Assembly: GCF_030316885.1 (NCBI RefSeq)
Contig: NZ_JASZYQ010000006.1
Location: forward strand, 124,001-188,000
DNA length: 64,000 nucleotides
Reading direction: 5' to 3'
Source: Variovorax jilinensis
GTDB lineage: Bacteria > Pseudomonadota > Gammaproteobacteria > Burkholderiales > Burkholderiaceae_C
Under the pieces are notes generated by a model, which did not search any database, was not told the DNA's origin, and saw only the letters and a program-made list of their open reading frames with translations. Position 1 is the stretch's first letter; each line of letters opens with the position of its first letter. Below are positions 49,600 through 57,817 of this stretch, piece by piece. The position numbers were made by a program, and so were the translations under genes.

Positions 49600-50595
49600 A
49601 TGTGCACCAGGGTGGTCTATCTCGGCAAGGATGACGGAATCATCACCGCGCGATCGATGGATTGGCGCTACGACATCCATTCGGACATCTGGACCTTTCC
49701 GCGCGGCATGGCGCGCAATGGCGAGGCGGGCCCCAATTCGCTGGAGTGGGTGTCGCGCTTCGGCAGCGTCACCACCTCGGCCTACGGCGTGGCCACGACG
49801 GACGGCGTGAACGAAGCGGGCTTGTGCGCCAACGTCCTGTGGCTGGTCGAGTCCGCCTACCCGGCGTTCTCATCGACGGCCAAGCCCGGTCTCACGATCG
49901 CGGCCTGGGCGCAGTACGTGCTGGACATGTTCGCGAACGTGCAGGAAGCCGTCACCGCACTGGAGAACGACCCGTTCACCATCGTGACCGACAAGGTGCC
50001 CGGCCAGGGACGGCTCGCGACGCTCCACCTCGCCATCTCCGATTCGAGCGGCGACAGCGCGATCGTCGAGTACGTGGACGGCAAGCAGGTCATCCACCAT
50101 GGCCGCGACTACCAGGTCATGACCAACTCGCCGATCTTCGAGCAGCAGCTGGCGCTCAACACCTACTGGCAGCAGATCGGCGGCACCGTGATGCTGCCGG
50201 GCACCAACCGCGCCTCGGATCGATTCGCGCGCGCCTCTTTCTATGTCGACGCATTGCCGAAGTTCGACGATCCCGACATCGCCGTGGCTGCCGTGTTCAG
50301 CGTGATCCGCAACGCATCGGTGCCCTACGGCATCACGACCCCGGACGAGCCGAACATCTCGTCGACGCGCTGGCGCACGGTCTGCGACCACAAGCGCCGC
50401 CGGTACTTCTTCGAGTCCGTGCTGACGCCGAATGCCTTCTGGATCGACCTCGACAAAGTGGACTTCTCGGCCGAGACCGGCCAGGTGATGACGCTGGCGC
50501 TCGGCGAAAACCAGCGGAACGTGTTCGCCGGCGAGGCGTCGAAGGAACTCAAGGCGGCCAAGCCCTTCACCTTCCTGGGCCTGGCGCCGGCCTGA
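49600..50595 (+). CDS. Cytoplasmic linear amide C-N hydrolase, paralogue of the preceding gene
   Basis: The protein has 331 residues. It begins MCTRVVYLGKDD, so removal of the initiator Met exposes Cys2 as the nucleophile. Arg18 and Asp21 (ARSMDW) sit at the positions known for bile salt hydrolases and penicillin V acylase, and Asn71 is in DGVNEAGL. It aligns without gaps to the mature part of the upstream protein over its whole length, with long identical blocks such as WQQIGGTVMLPGTNRASDRF. It lacks any signal peptide, so the pair would act in two compartments. Substrate unknown. Confidence 0.9.
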   Translation: MCTRVVYLGKDDGIITARSMDWRYDIHSDIWTFPRGMARNGEAGPNSLEWVSRFGSVTTSAYGVATTDGVNEAGLCANVLWLVESAYPAFSSTAKPGLTIAAWAQYVLDMFANVQEAVTALENDPFTIVTDKVPGQGRLATLHLAISDSSGDSAIVEYVDGKQVIHHGRDYQVMTNSPIFEQQLALNTYWQQIGGTVMLPGTNRASDRFARASFYVDALPKFDDPDIAVAAVFSVIRNASVPYGITTPDEPNISSTRWRTVCDHKRRRYFFESVLTPNAFWIDLDKVDFSAETGQVMTLALGENQRNVFAGEASKELKAAKPFTFLGLAPA

Positions 50596-50602
50596 GGCGG
50601 CA

Positions 50603-50628
50603 GGGCCGCGCGGCTCAGCCCGCGGCCC
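50603..50628. terminator. Strong GC hairpin between convergent genes
   Basis: GGGCCGCG and CGCGGCCC pair, continued by GGC and GCC around TCA, with one bulged C. It covers the stop codon of the minus-strand marC gene. There is no T-run; it probably acts as a bidirectional barrier. Confidence 0.5.
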
Positions 50629-51310
50629 GGTGCAGGGCGATGACGGCATACGTGCCGTCGATCACGAACTGCACGCCCATGCAGACCAGCAGGAAGCCCA
50701 TCACGCGCGAGATCGCCTCGACCCCGTTCTTGCCGATCAGGCTGACCAGGCGCGATGCCGAGCGAAGGCAGACGTACAGCAGCCCGCCGAGCAGGCCGGC
50801 CACGATCACGGGTACGGCGACGATGATCCAGGCCGGATAGCCGCCGTTGGTGGCGTTGCCTTCGTGCATCTTCGAGGCCAGCGTGATGATGATCGCGATG
50901 GTCCCGGGCCCGGCGGTGCCCGGCAGTGCCAGCGGGACGAACGCGATGTTCTCCGCTCTGGCGTTGCCCTGCAGCTCGACCTGCTTGTCGGTCTCACCGT
51001 CGGGACCGGCGTCGGACGGGAACAGCATCGTGAAGCCCAGGAAGCCCACGATCAGCCCGCCCGAGATGCGCAGCCCCGGCAGCGAGATGCCGAAGGCATG
51101 CATGATCCAGGAGCCGGCATAGAAGGCCACGAGCATGATCGCCACCGTGTACCAGGCGGCCAGCCGGATCTGCGTGGCGCGCTCGGTCGGCGAAAGGTGC
51201 TTGCCGAGCGCCAGATAGAGCGACATGGCGGTCAGCGGATTGGCCAGTGGAAGCATCAGTGCCAGTCCGATGCCGACCAGCTTGAAGAGCTCGACGAAGT
51301 TCTCGATCAT
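50615..51310 (-). CDS. MarC-family membrane protein
   Basis: This 231-residue protein has six hydrophobic helices and the MarC signatures MLPLANPLTAMSLYLALGK near the N-terminus and FVPLALPGTAGPGTIAIIITLA in the fourth helix. MarC proteins were once tied to multidrug resistance, but their substrate is not settled; they are annotated as NAAT-type transporters. It is convergent with the amide hydrolase and shares the hairpin at 50603-50628. Confidence 0.9.
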   Translation of the reverse strand: MIENFVELFKLVGIGLALMLPLANPLTAMSLYLALGKHLSPTERATQIRLAAWYTVAIMLVAFYAGSWIMHAFGISLPGLRISGGLIVGFLGFTMLFPSDAGPDGETDKQVELQGNARAENIAFVPLALPGTAGPGTIAIIITLASKMHEGNATNGGYPAWIIVAVPVIVAGLLGGLLYVCLRSASRLVSLIGKNGVEAISRVMGFLLVCMGVQFVIDGTYAVIALHRAAG

Positions 51311-51448
51311 GTGCCGTTCATTTTCCTCAGGGGTGTTGATTCAGGAGCGTCTTCCGCGATGGGCGCATGCTCCACGACTGCAATGCCTGTGCCAGGGTGC
51401 GCGACGCGCAGGGAAGTCGCTTCCGGTGTCATCTGCATGCGGGCGGAT

Positions 51449-52966
51449 TCAGGTCCAGCCCAGCCAGCGCCAATAGGTGACCGCGAACAGCTGCATCAGC
51501 GCATAGCCCACGATCGTGACCGGAACACCGACACGCGCGAACTGCCGGCCGTCGAAGGTCTCGGTGCCCAGGCACACCATGTTCTGCGGTGCATTGATCG
51601 GCAGGATGAAGCCGAAGCTCACCGTGAAGCCCAGCAGCATCGTCATGCCGACCTTGTTGATGTCGCCCGGCAGCGTCATGATCACCGAGATCAGGATCGG
51701 CAGCAGCGCGGCAGTGAGCGCCGTCGCGCTGGCGAAGCCGAGGTGGATCAGGATCAGGAAGGCCGACAGGATCGCGAACACCATCAGCGGTCCCTGGGTC
51801 GCGAGGCCCGAATGCGTGATCACGAAGCGGCCGAGCCACTGGCCCGCCTGCGTCGAGAGCAGCGCCGTCCCGAGGCTGATGCCGACCCCGAAGACGATCA
51901 GCGTGCCCCACGGAATGCGGCCCTGCAGCGTCTTCCAGTCCATCACGCCTAGGCGCGGCAGCATCAGCACCACCAGGCCCACGTAGGTGATCGTGGCGGT
52001 GTCGATGTCGTGCAGCTTGCCCTCGGTGGCCCAGAACGCCAGCAGGCCGAGCGAGGTCGCGGCCAGCCGCTTCTGCGGTCCGGTCATGGGGCCCAGTGCC
52101 GCCAATTCGCGCTGCACGGCCTCCTTGCCGCCGGTGATCGACTCGGTCTCGGGCGGCAGCACCCAGCGCACCAGGAAATAGAGCACGACCGACATCACGA
52201 TCGCCCAGGGGGCTCCGGCGACGAGCCATTGCAGCCAGCTGATGCGCTCGCCGAGCAGCTTGTCCATGAAGCCGAGCGTCAGCAGGTTCTGGGCCGCGGC
52301 GGTCTGGATGCCGACGTTCCAGATGCTGGTCGCCATGGCCACCGTGATCATGATGCCGGCCGCGATGTTCGAGCGGCGCTCGACGCCGAACGCCATGATC
52401 ACACCCATCATGATCGGCACGACGCAGGCGCTGCGCGCAGTGGCGCTCGGCACCACCAGCGAAAGGACCACCGTGACCACGATGCTGCCGATCAGGATCC
52501 GCCGCGTGCTGGTGCCGATCCTCGACAGCGTGACGAGCGCGATGCGCCGGTCCAGCCCGGTGATGGTCATGGCGGCGGCGATGCACAGTGCGGCACCGAC
52601 CAGCGCCAGCGCGGTGCTCGAGAAGCCCGCCAGCGCCATCGCCAGGGCCCGCGCCGTGCCGTAGCGCGCGGAGGGGTCGTCCGCCAGCGGCGCGAGTCCG
52701 ATCAGCGCCGCCATCAGCGAGGTGATCATGATGGCGCTGGCCTCGTAGCTCACCGCCTCGCTGATCCAGACGATGATCGCGAAGACCAGTATCGCCAGCA
52801 TGCGATGGCCGGCCACCGGCAGGTCGGCAGGCACGGGCAGCGCCAGCACCGCAACCATGGCGATGACTCCGACATAGAGGCCCCACGGCACCGGCTTGCG
52901 CGCCGGCGCAGGCGCAGGCGAAGGAGCGGCGGGGGTCGAGGCGGTGGAGGTCGGAGAAGTGTTCAT
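51449..52966 (-). CDS. SLC13/DASS-family anion (dicarboxylate or sulfate) permease
   Basis: This 505-residue sodium-coupled type transporter has a Pro/Ala-rich hydrophilic N-terminus (about 25 residues) and then about 12 helices. Typical phrases are AIIVWISEAVSYEASAIMITSLMAAL, MTITGLDRRIALVTLSRIGTSTRRIL and the late PINAPQNMVCLGTETF, corresponding to the duplicated substrate loops of the family. It starts one base after the stop of the YoaK-like gene. Substrate candidates are C4-dicarboxylates, citrate or sulfate. Confidence 0.87.
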   Translation of the reverse strand: MNTSPTSTASTPAAPSPAPAPARKPVPWGLYVGVIAMVAVLALPVPADLPVAGHRMLAILVFAIIVWISEAVSYEASAIMITSLMAALIGLAPLADDPSARYGTARALAMALAGFSSTALALVGAALCIAAAMTITGLDRRIALVTLSRIGTSTRRILIGSIVVTVVLSLVVPSATARSACVVPIMMGVIMAFGVERRSNIAAGIMITVAMATSIWNVGIQTAAAQNLLTLGFMDKLLGERISWLQWLVAGAPWAIVMSVVLYFLVRWVLPPETESITGGKEAVQRELAALGPMTGPQKRLAATSLGLLAFWATEGKLHDIDTATITYVGLVVLMLPRLGVMDWKTLQGRIPWGTLIVFGVGISLGTALLSTQAGQWLGRFVITHSGLATQGPLMVFAILSAFLILIHLGFASATALTAALLPILISVIMTLPGDINKVGMTMLLGFTVSFGFILPINAPQNMVCLGTETFDGRQFARVGVPVTIVGYALMQLFAVTYWRWLGWT

Positions 52967-52967
52967 G

Positions 52968-53609
52968 TCAGGCGTGCGATCCGACTTCGTTGCCGGAAAT
53001 CTTCAGCGAGCAGGCCGCCAGTATCAGCGCCGCAAGGACGCCCAGCCAGAGGCTGCGCAGGCCGACCAGTCCGTAGGTCGACGCGCCCAGCACCCCGCCG
53101 GACAGAAGGCCGATCCACAGCACGAGCGGCGAAAACCACGACAGCCGCTCTTGGCCGAGCATCGCAAGGGCGAGCTTCTGTCCCATCTTGACCAGCGTCC
53201 CCGTCATGTAGGTCAGGCCGACGACCACCGTACCGTCGCGCTGGAACACGGTGTTCTCCATGCCCATCGCGAATGCCATGAGAAGGATGGACGGCACGGC
53301 GCCATGGCCGTCGACGAGCGCTGCCGCGAGCGCCAGGGTCGCCGCCACCGAGACGAGCACCGCGGCGCGGCGTCGGGCCCCCGCGAAGTGGCCGACGAGG
53401 GTGCCGCACCCCGCGCCCGCGACGAAGCAGGCGATGATGCCCAGCAGGATGCCGATGGCATCGCCGGCCTGGAGCGCCACCGCCAGACGCGTCGTGTTGC
53501 CGCTCATGAACGAGACGAAGTAGCCGCCCAGGTAGAGAAAGCCGATGGCGTCGATGTAGCCCGCAAGGGCCGCCAGACAGACTGCGAGCACGAGCGAGGC
53601 GCGTGTCAT
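52968..53609 (-). CDS. YoaK-family (DUF1275) membrane protein
   Basis: This 213-residue protein has about six hydrophobic helices and the DUF1275 start AGYIDAIGFLYLGGYFVSFMSGNTTRLA, plus AFAMGMENTVFQRDGTVVVGLTYMTGTLVKMG. The function is unknown. It is packed between the CPA1 antiporter gene (18 bases away) and the anion permease gene (one base away), so all three are probably one operon. Confidence 0.87.
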   Translation of the reverse strand: MTRASLVLAVCLAALAGYIDAIGFLYLGGYFVSFMSGNTTRLAVALQAGDAIGILLGIIACFVAGAGCGTLVGHFAGARRRAAVLVSVAATLALAAALVDGHGAVPSILLMAFAMGMENTVFQRDGTVVVGLTYMTGTLVKMGQKLALAMLGQERLSWFSPLVLWIGLLSGGVLGASTYGLVGLRSLWLGVLAALILAACSLKISGNEVGSHA

Positions 53610-53627
53610 CGGCCGGACACGCAGGGA

Positions 53628-55265
53628 TCAGGACAGGCGAAGGTCTTCAAGGTCGATCCGCCTCACGAGGTCGCGCGCCAATGCATCGGAGATCTGGCCG
53701 TCCCGCGCCAGGCCGTAGATGGCCGTGCGGGAGGCTGCCAGCGCCGCCTGTCGCATTTCCATCGAATGGCGGCGAGGCACGCCGTCCGGCAGGTCGTTGT
53801 CGACCTTGACCGGCCCGCCCAGGGTGTCGCGGATCTCCAGCAGGATGCGCTTGGACTCGGTCGAGAGGGCATCGCGATCGATGCCTTCCTCGGGCGAGGC
53901 GAACAGATCGCTGATGCTCTCGAGCTGCTGCGACGCTGCTTCCCTGGCGGCATGCATCGCGATGCCGTGCTGCCGATCGTGATGGATGCTGTCGGGGACA
54001 TCGAAGCCTTCGAGCAGCGGCGGCAGACACACGGTGGCGATCAGCAGCGAGAAGACGATCACCCCCGCGGCCAGGAAGATCGCCAGGTCGCGGGCCGGAA
54101 ACGCTGCGCCACCGGCGATGGTCAGCGGCAGGGTCAGCACGCCCGCGAGCGTCACGGCCCCGCGAACGCCGCCGACCGACAGGATCAGCACGGCGCGAAG
54201 CGAGGCCCTCGAAGCGTCGGGTGCCTGGGTCCGTCGAACCAGCCTCGACACCGCGATCGAAAGCCAGATGCACACGAAGCGGAAGACGCCGAGCAGGAGG
54301 CAGATGACCAGGGCATAGCAGGGAAGGAGCCACGGCTCGTTCTGGCCGATTTCCCTCGATACGCGCATGGCGCCCTCGAAGATGCCGGGGAACTGTTCGC
54401 CGAGCAGCACGAACATCACGCCGTTGAGCGTGAACTGGATCATGTTCCACACGGCGCGACGTTCGGTCCGGGTCGCAGCGCTGGTCTTTCCGGCCAGTTC
54501 GGCCCGACTCATCGTGACCCCGGCCGCCACGGCCGCCAGGATGCCCGATGCATTGACGGCCTCGGCCAGCAGATAGGCCGCGAAGGGCACCAGCAGGCTG
54601 AAGAGGATCTCGGACCCGCGCTCCTCACCATAGCGCGCCGTGAAGCGCCGGCGCGCGAGCACCAGGCCGTGCGTGAGCACGAAGCCGATGGCCAGGCCGG
54701 CCGCCGCGACCCACAGGAAGGAAAGGCTCGCGGAGGAAATCGAGAACGCGCCGGTCACTGCGGCGGCCACCGCGAAGCGGAAGGCGACCAGCCCGCTCGC
54801 GTCGTTGAACAGAGCCTCGCCCTGCAGGATCGAGACGATGCGGCGCGGGACGCGCAGGTGCCGCGTGATGCCCTCGACCGCGACCGCGTCGGTGGGCGAC
54901 ACGATCGCAGCGAGGGCGAAGGCCACCGCGAGCGGCATCGCGGGGATCATCCAGTGGATGATGAAGCCCATGCCGACGACCGTCACCACGACGAGCCCGA
55001 CCGCGAGCTGGACGATCGCGAGCCCGTCGCGCTTCAGCGCGTCCTTGGGGATGCGCCAGCCGTCGAGGTAGAGCAGCGGGGGCAGGAAGAGCAGGAAGAA
55101 GAGATCGGGATCGAGGACGATGCCGTCGTCCAGGAACCCCGCGATGACGAAGCCCAGGCCGATCTGCAGCAGGGGCAGCGGCACGGCCCAGGGAATCAGT
55201 CGGCTCAGTGCGCCGCTCGCCAGGACCGCGGCCAACAGGACGATGACGATGATGACGTTTCCCAC
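53628..55265 (-). CDS. CPA1-family Na+/H+ antiporter
   Basis: This 545-residue antiporter has 12 or more membrane helices in the N-terminal two thirds and a charged cytoplasmic tail of about 150 residues. Family motifs include SPTDAVAVEGI and LFNDASGLVAFRFA, with the ion-binding Asn-Asp pair. It exchanges cytoplasmic Na+ or K+ for protons and helps pH and salt balance. It is the first gene of the minus-strand run with YoaK and the anion permease. No ribosome site stands out before ATG 55265. Confidence 0.92.
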   Translation of the reverse strand: MGNVIIVIVLLAAVLASGALSRLIPWAVPLPLLQIGLGFVIAGFLDDGIVLDPDLFFLLFLPPLLYLDGWRIPKDALKRDGLAIVQLAVGLVVVTVVGMGFIIHWMIPAMPLAVAFALAAIVSPTDAVAVEGITRHLRVPRRIVSILQGEALFNDASGLVAFRFAVAAAVTGAFSISSASLSFLWVAAAGLAIGFVLTHGLVLARRRFTARYGEERGSEILFSLLVPFAAYLLAEAVNASGILAAVAAGVTMSRAELAGKTSAATRTERRAVWNMIQFTLNGVMFVLLGEQFPGIFEGAMRVSREIGQNEPWLLPCYALVICLLLGVFRFVCIWLSIAVSRLVRRTQAPDASRASLRAVLILSVGGVRGAVTLAGVLTLPLTIAGGAAFPARDLAIFLAAGVIVFSLLIATVCLPPLLEGFDVPDSIHHDRQHGIAMHAAREAASQQLESISDLFASPEEGIDRDALSTESKRILLEIRDTLGGPVKVDNDLPDGVPRRHSMEMRQAALAASRTAIYGLARDGQISDALARDLVRRIDLEDLRLS

Positions 55266-55434
55266 GGCTATCCTGAATCCTGGTGAAGGTTGCGCATTGA
55301 CCCGGCACCTTTCATCCCGGATCGGCCGAGCATAACTCGCGCAATTGACCGCACCGCGAATTCACGCTGCCGTGCAGCACCACCGGCGTGCATCGCGCGT
55401 CCGGCATGGGTTGCCGACCGGCGCAAAAAAGGCG

Positions 55435-55463
55435 TTCACGGGCACGCGTGCCCTCTATATAGT
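55435..55463 (+). promoter_or_regulatory. Promoter with embedded 14-bp palindrome
   Basis: TTCACG at 55435-55440 and TATAGT at 55458-55463 are 17 bases apart. The perfect palindrome GGGCACGCGTGCCC at 55440-55453 lies in the spacer, where a bound repressor would block RNA polymerase. ATG 55494 follows about 30 bases on. Confidence 0.48.
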
Positions 55464-55493
55464 GGCCCTCTCCGCCCATCACCTCCGACCGCC

Positions 55494-56147
55494 ATGCCCA
55501 ATTCCGCGGCGTCCATGAGCTCGCGCTGGACCATCCTGCTGGCTTCCTGCATGCTGACCTTCTGTCTCGGCGCAGGCGCCGTGCTGGTCTATCAGTGGCT
55601 CTATTCGCGCAGCGTGACGACGCCCTGGCGCGAACTCACGAAGGAAGAGCTGGCCGGCGTCGATGCCGGGCATGCCAGGGCCGCGGGCTCGGACATCCCG
55701 CTGCCTGCGCCCTCGCTGAGCGGCAAGGTCCATTTCGTTTCGGCCGAGGGCGACAACCCGCAGGTCCAGCTCGGCTATCTCGTGCATGTGGTGGTGCCGA
55801 AGCTCGATCCCGCGCAGGTGCCCGCCAGGTACCAGGCCGGATCGATCGACCGCCTGCTTGAGGTGGTCGCCACCACGCCGGCATCGGCATCGGCATCGGC
55901 TCCAACTCCGGCACCGGCACCGGTCGAGGAAGTGGTCTACGACGGCCATCTGCGCATCGCGCTCAAGGACGAGAACGGCGCCGTCATCGCCACGCTGGCG
56001 GGGCCGTCGGCGATCCTGCGCTCGGGCCAGGACAACCTGGTGCAGGGCTTCGCGCTCGAGTCGGTCTCGCCCGAGAAGGCCAAGCGCGCCAAGACCATCG
56101 AGGTCGGCATGACGCTCACGCGTTGCGCCAGCTGCGTGCCCGGCTGA
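55494..56147 (+). CDS. Membrane-anchored protein of unknown function
   Basis: The protein has 217 residues. A single N-terminal helix (TILLASCMLTFCLGAGAVLVY, about residues 13-33) anchors a periplasmic part. A first beta-rich segment is joined by an Ala/Ser/Pro/Thr linker (about 128-143) to a second one (VVYDGHLRIALKDENGAVIATLAGP), and the chain ends with the CxxC-containing RCASCVPG. ATG 55515 is an alternative start. No family was recognised. The promoter is unusual (see 55435-55463). It is followed by the tct operon. Confidence 0.6.
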   Translation: MPNSAASMSSRWTILLASCMLTFCLGAGAVLVYQWLYSRSVTTPWRELTKEELAGVDAGHARAAGSDIPLPAPSLSGKVHFVSAEGDNPQVQLGYLVHVVVPKLDPAQVPARYQAGSIDRLLEVVATTPASASASAPTPAPAPVEEVVYDGHLRIALKDENGAVIATLAGPSAILRSGQDNLVQGFALESVSPEKAKRAKTIEVGMTLTRCASCVPG

Positions 56148-56283
56148 CTTCCACCTGACTTGTCGAGCACAGCGGGGCCGCCGGCGCAAGCGGTGCACGC
56201 CCTAGTGTGATCACTGCGGAATCGTGGGAGAACCGCGATGCCACGAGGCGCCCTCACAGGCATCCACAGTGAAAGAGACAACC

Positions 56284-57276
56284 ATGCAGATTCGCTCGCG
56301 TCGTTCCTTCGTCACGGGGCTCGCAGCGGCAGCCACCGGACTCGCCGCTCTTGCCTTCTCCGCGCCGGCCCTGGCCCAGGCCTACCCGTCCCGGCCCGTG
56401 ACCCTGATCGTGCCGTGGGGCGCTGGCGGCGGCACCGACGCCACGGCGCGCATCGTCGCCAGCCTGCTCGAGAAGGAACTGGGTCAGCCCTTCACGGTCG
56501 TGAACCGCACCGGCGGCAGCGGCGTGGTCGGCCATGCCGCGATCGCCTCCGCGGCACCCGACGGCTACACCATCGGCCTTGCCACGGTCGAGATCGGCAT
56601 GATGCATTGGCAGGGTCTGACGGAGCTGACCGGCGCCTCGTACACGCCGATCGGGCTGGTCAACGCCGACCCGGCCGGCGTCCAGGTGCGCGCCGATGCA
56701 CCGTACAAGAACGTCAACGAACTGCTGGCCGCGATCAAGGCCAATCCCGGGAAGATGAAGGCATCGGGCACCGGCCAGGGGGGCATCTGGCACCTGGCGA
56801 TCGCCGGCCTGCTGCGCGACCAGAAGATCGATCCCGCGGCGGTCCCGTGGGTGCCGAGCAACGGGGCCGCGCCAGGCCTGCAGGACATGGTGGCCGGCGG
56901 CGTCGACATCGCGCCGGTCTCTCTGCCCGAGGCCCGCTCGCTGATCGACGCCGGCAAGGTCAAGAGCCTGGCGGTCATGAGCGACAAGCCGTCGACGCTC
57001 TACCCCAACATCCCGACCCTCAAGGCGGCCACCGGCAGCGACTGGTCGATGGCCGCATGGCGCGGCATCGTCGCACCCAAGGGCATCCCGAACGAGGCGC
57101 GCGACCGCCTCGCCGCCGCGGTGCAGAAGGTGGCCGCGAGCAAGGAATACAACGAGTTCATGGCCTCGCGCGGTTTCGGCGTGGTGTATGCCAGTCCCGA
57201 GGAGTTCGGCAAGTACATGGCCAGGTCGGACGCCGAGCTCGGCGCCACGATGAAGGCCGTGGGCATCGCGAAATGA
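56284..57276 (+). CDS. tctC: Tripartite tricarboxylate transporter substrate-binding protein (Bug family)
   Basis: This 330-residue periplasmic binding protein opens a tctC-tctB-tctA set. The signal peptide has a twin-arginine motif (SRRSFVT, residues 5-11) and an Ala-rich core ending ALAQA, so Tat export is possible. The mature protein begins YPSRPVTLIVPWGAGGGTDATAR, the Bug-family signature, and carries the later KASGTGQGGIWHLA loop. Ligands of the family range from citrate to aromatic acids; this one is unknown. Confidence 0.93.
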   Translation: MQIRSRRSFVTGLAAAATGLAALAFSAPALAQAYPSRPVTLIVPWGAGGGTDATARIVASLLEKELGQPFTVVNRTGGSGVVGHAAIASAAPDGYTIGLATVEIGMMHWQGLTELTGASYTPIGLVNADPAGVQVRADAPYKNVNELLAAIKANPGKMKASGTGQGGIWHLAIAGLLRDQKIDPAAVPWVPSNGAAPGLQDMVAGGVDIAPVSLPEARSLIDAGKVKSLAVMSDKPSTLYPNIPTLKAATGSDWSMAAWRGIVAPKGIPNEARDRLAAAVQKVAASKEYNEFMASRGFGVVYASPEEFGKYMARSDAELGATMKAVGIAK

Positions 57277-57307
57277 GCCGCACGCAGCACCGGGTGGCCG
57301 CGGCATC

Positions 57308-57781
57308 GTGAAGCTCAGCGACGCCATCTTCGGTGCCCTGCTGCTGGCGCTCGGCATCGCGGTGCTCTGGGTGGTGCGCAGCTATCCGCAGATCCCGGGC
57401 CAGCAGGTCGGCCCTGCCTTGTTCCCCGGGATCATCGCGACCGCGCTGTGCATCTGCGGCGCGATCCTGCTCGTGAAGGGCTGGCGGGCGCGCGGTGCAA
57501 CGGGCTGGGTGAAGGTCGGTGACTGGGCGCGCTCGCCGCGCCACGTGCTGGCGTTGTGCGTGGTGATCGGCAGCGTCGTGTTCTACATCCTCGCGGCCGA
57601 CAGGCTCGGCTTCGTGCTGACCTCCACGCTGCTGCTGACGGCGCTGATGTGGTCGCTGCGCGTGCCTGCGGGCCGCTCGCTGCTGATCGCGGTCATCGCG
57701 ACGCTGCTGATCCACGCGGCCTTCTACAAGCTGCTGCGGGTCCCGCTGCCCTGGGGTGTCCTCACCCCGTACGCCTGGTAG
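57308..57781 (+). CDS. tctB: Tripartite tricarboxylate transporter small subunit
   Basis: This 157-residue protein has four hydrophobic helices (residues 5-22, 39-56, 79-96 and 108-140), typical of the poorly conserved TctB subunit: ALLLALGIAVLWVVRSYP, then QVGPALFPGIIATALCICGAILL. It works with the large TctA subunit. It starts 31 bases after tctC. Confidence 0.9.
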   Translation: MKLSDAIFGALLLALGIAVLWVVRSYPQIPGQQVGPALFPGIIATALCICGAILLVKGWRARGATGWVKVGDWARSPRHVLALCVVIGSVVFYILAADRLGFVLTSTLLLTALMWSLRVPAGRSLLIAVIATLLIHAAFYKLLRVPLPWGVLTPYAW

Positions 57782-57817
57782 TCGCCAGGCCATCGCACGA
57801 CCAGGAGCCTTTCTCGC

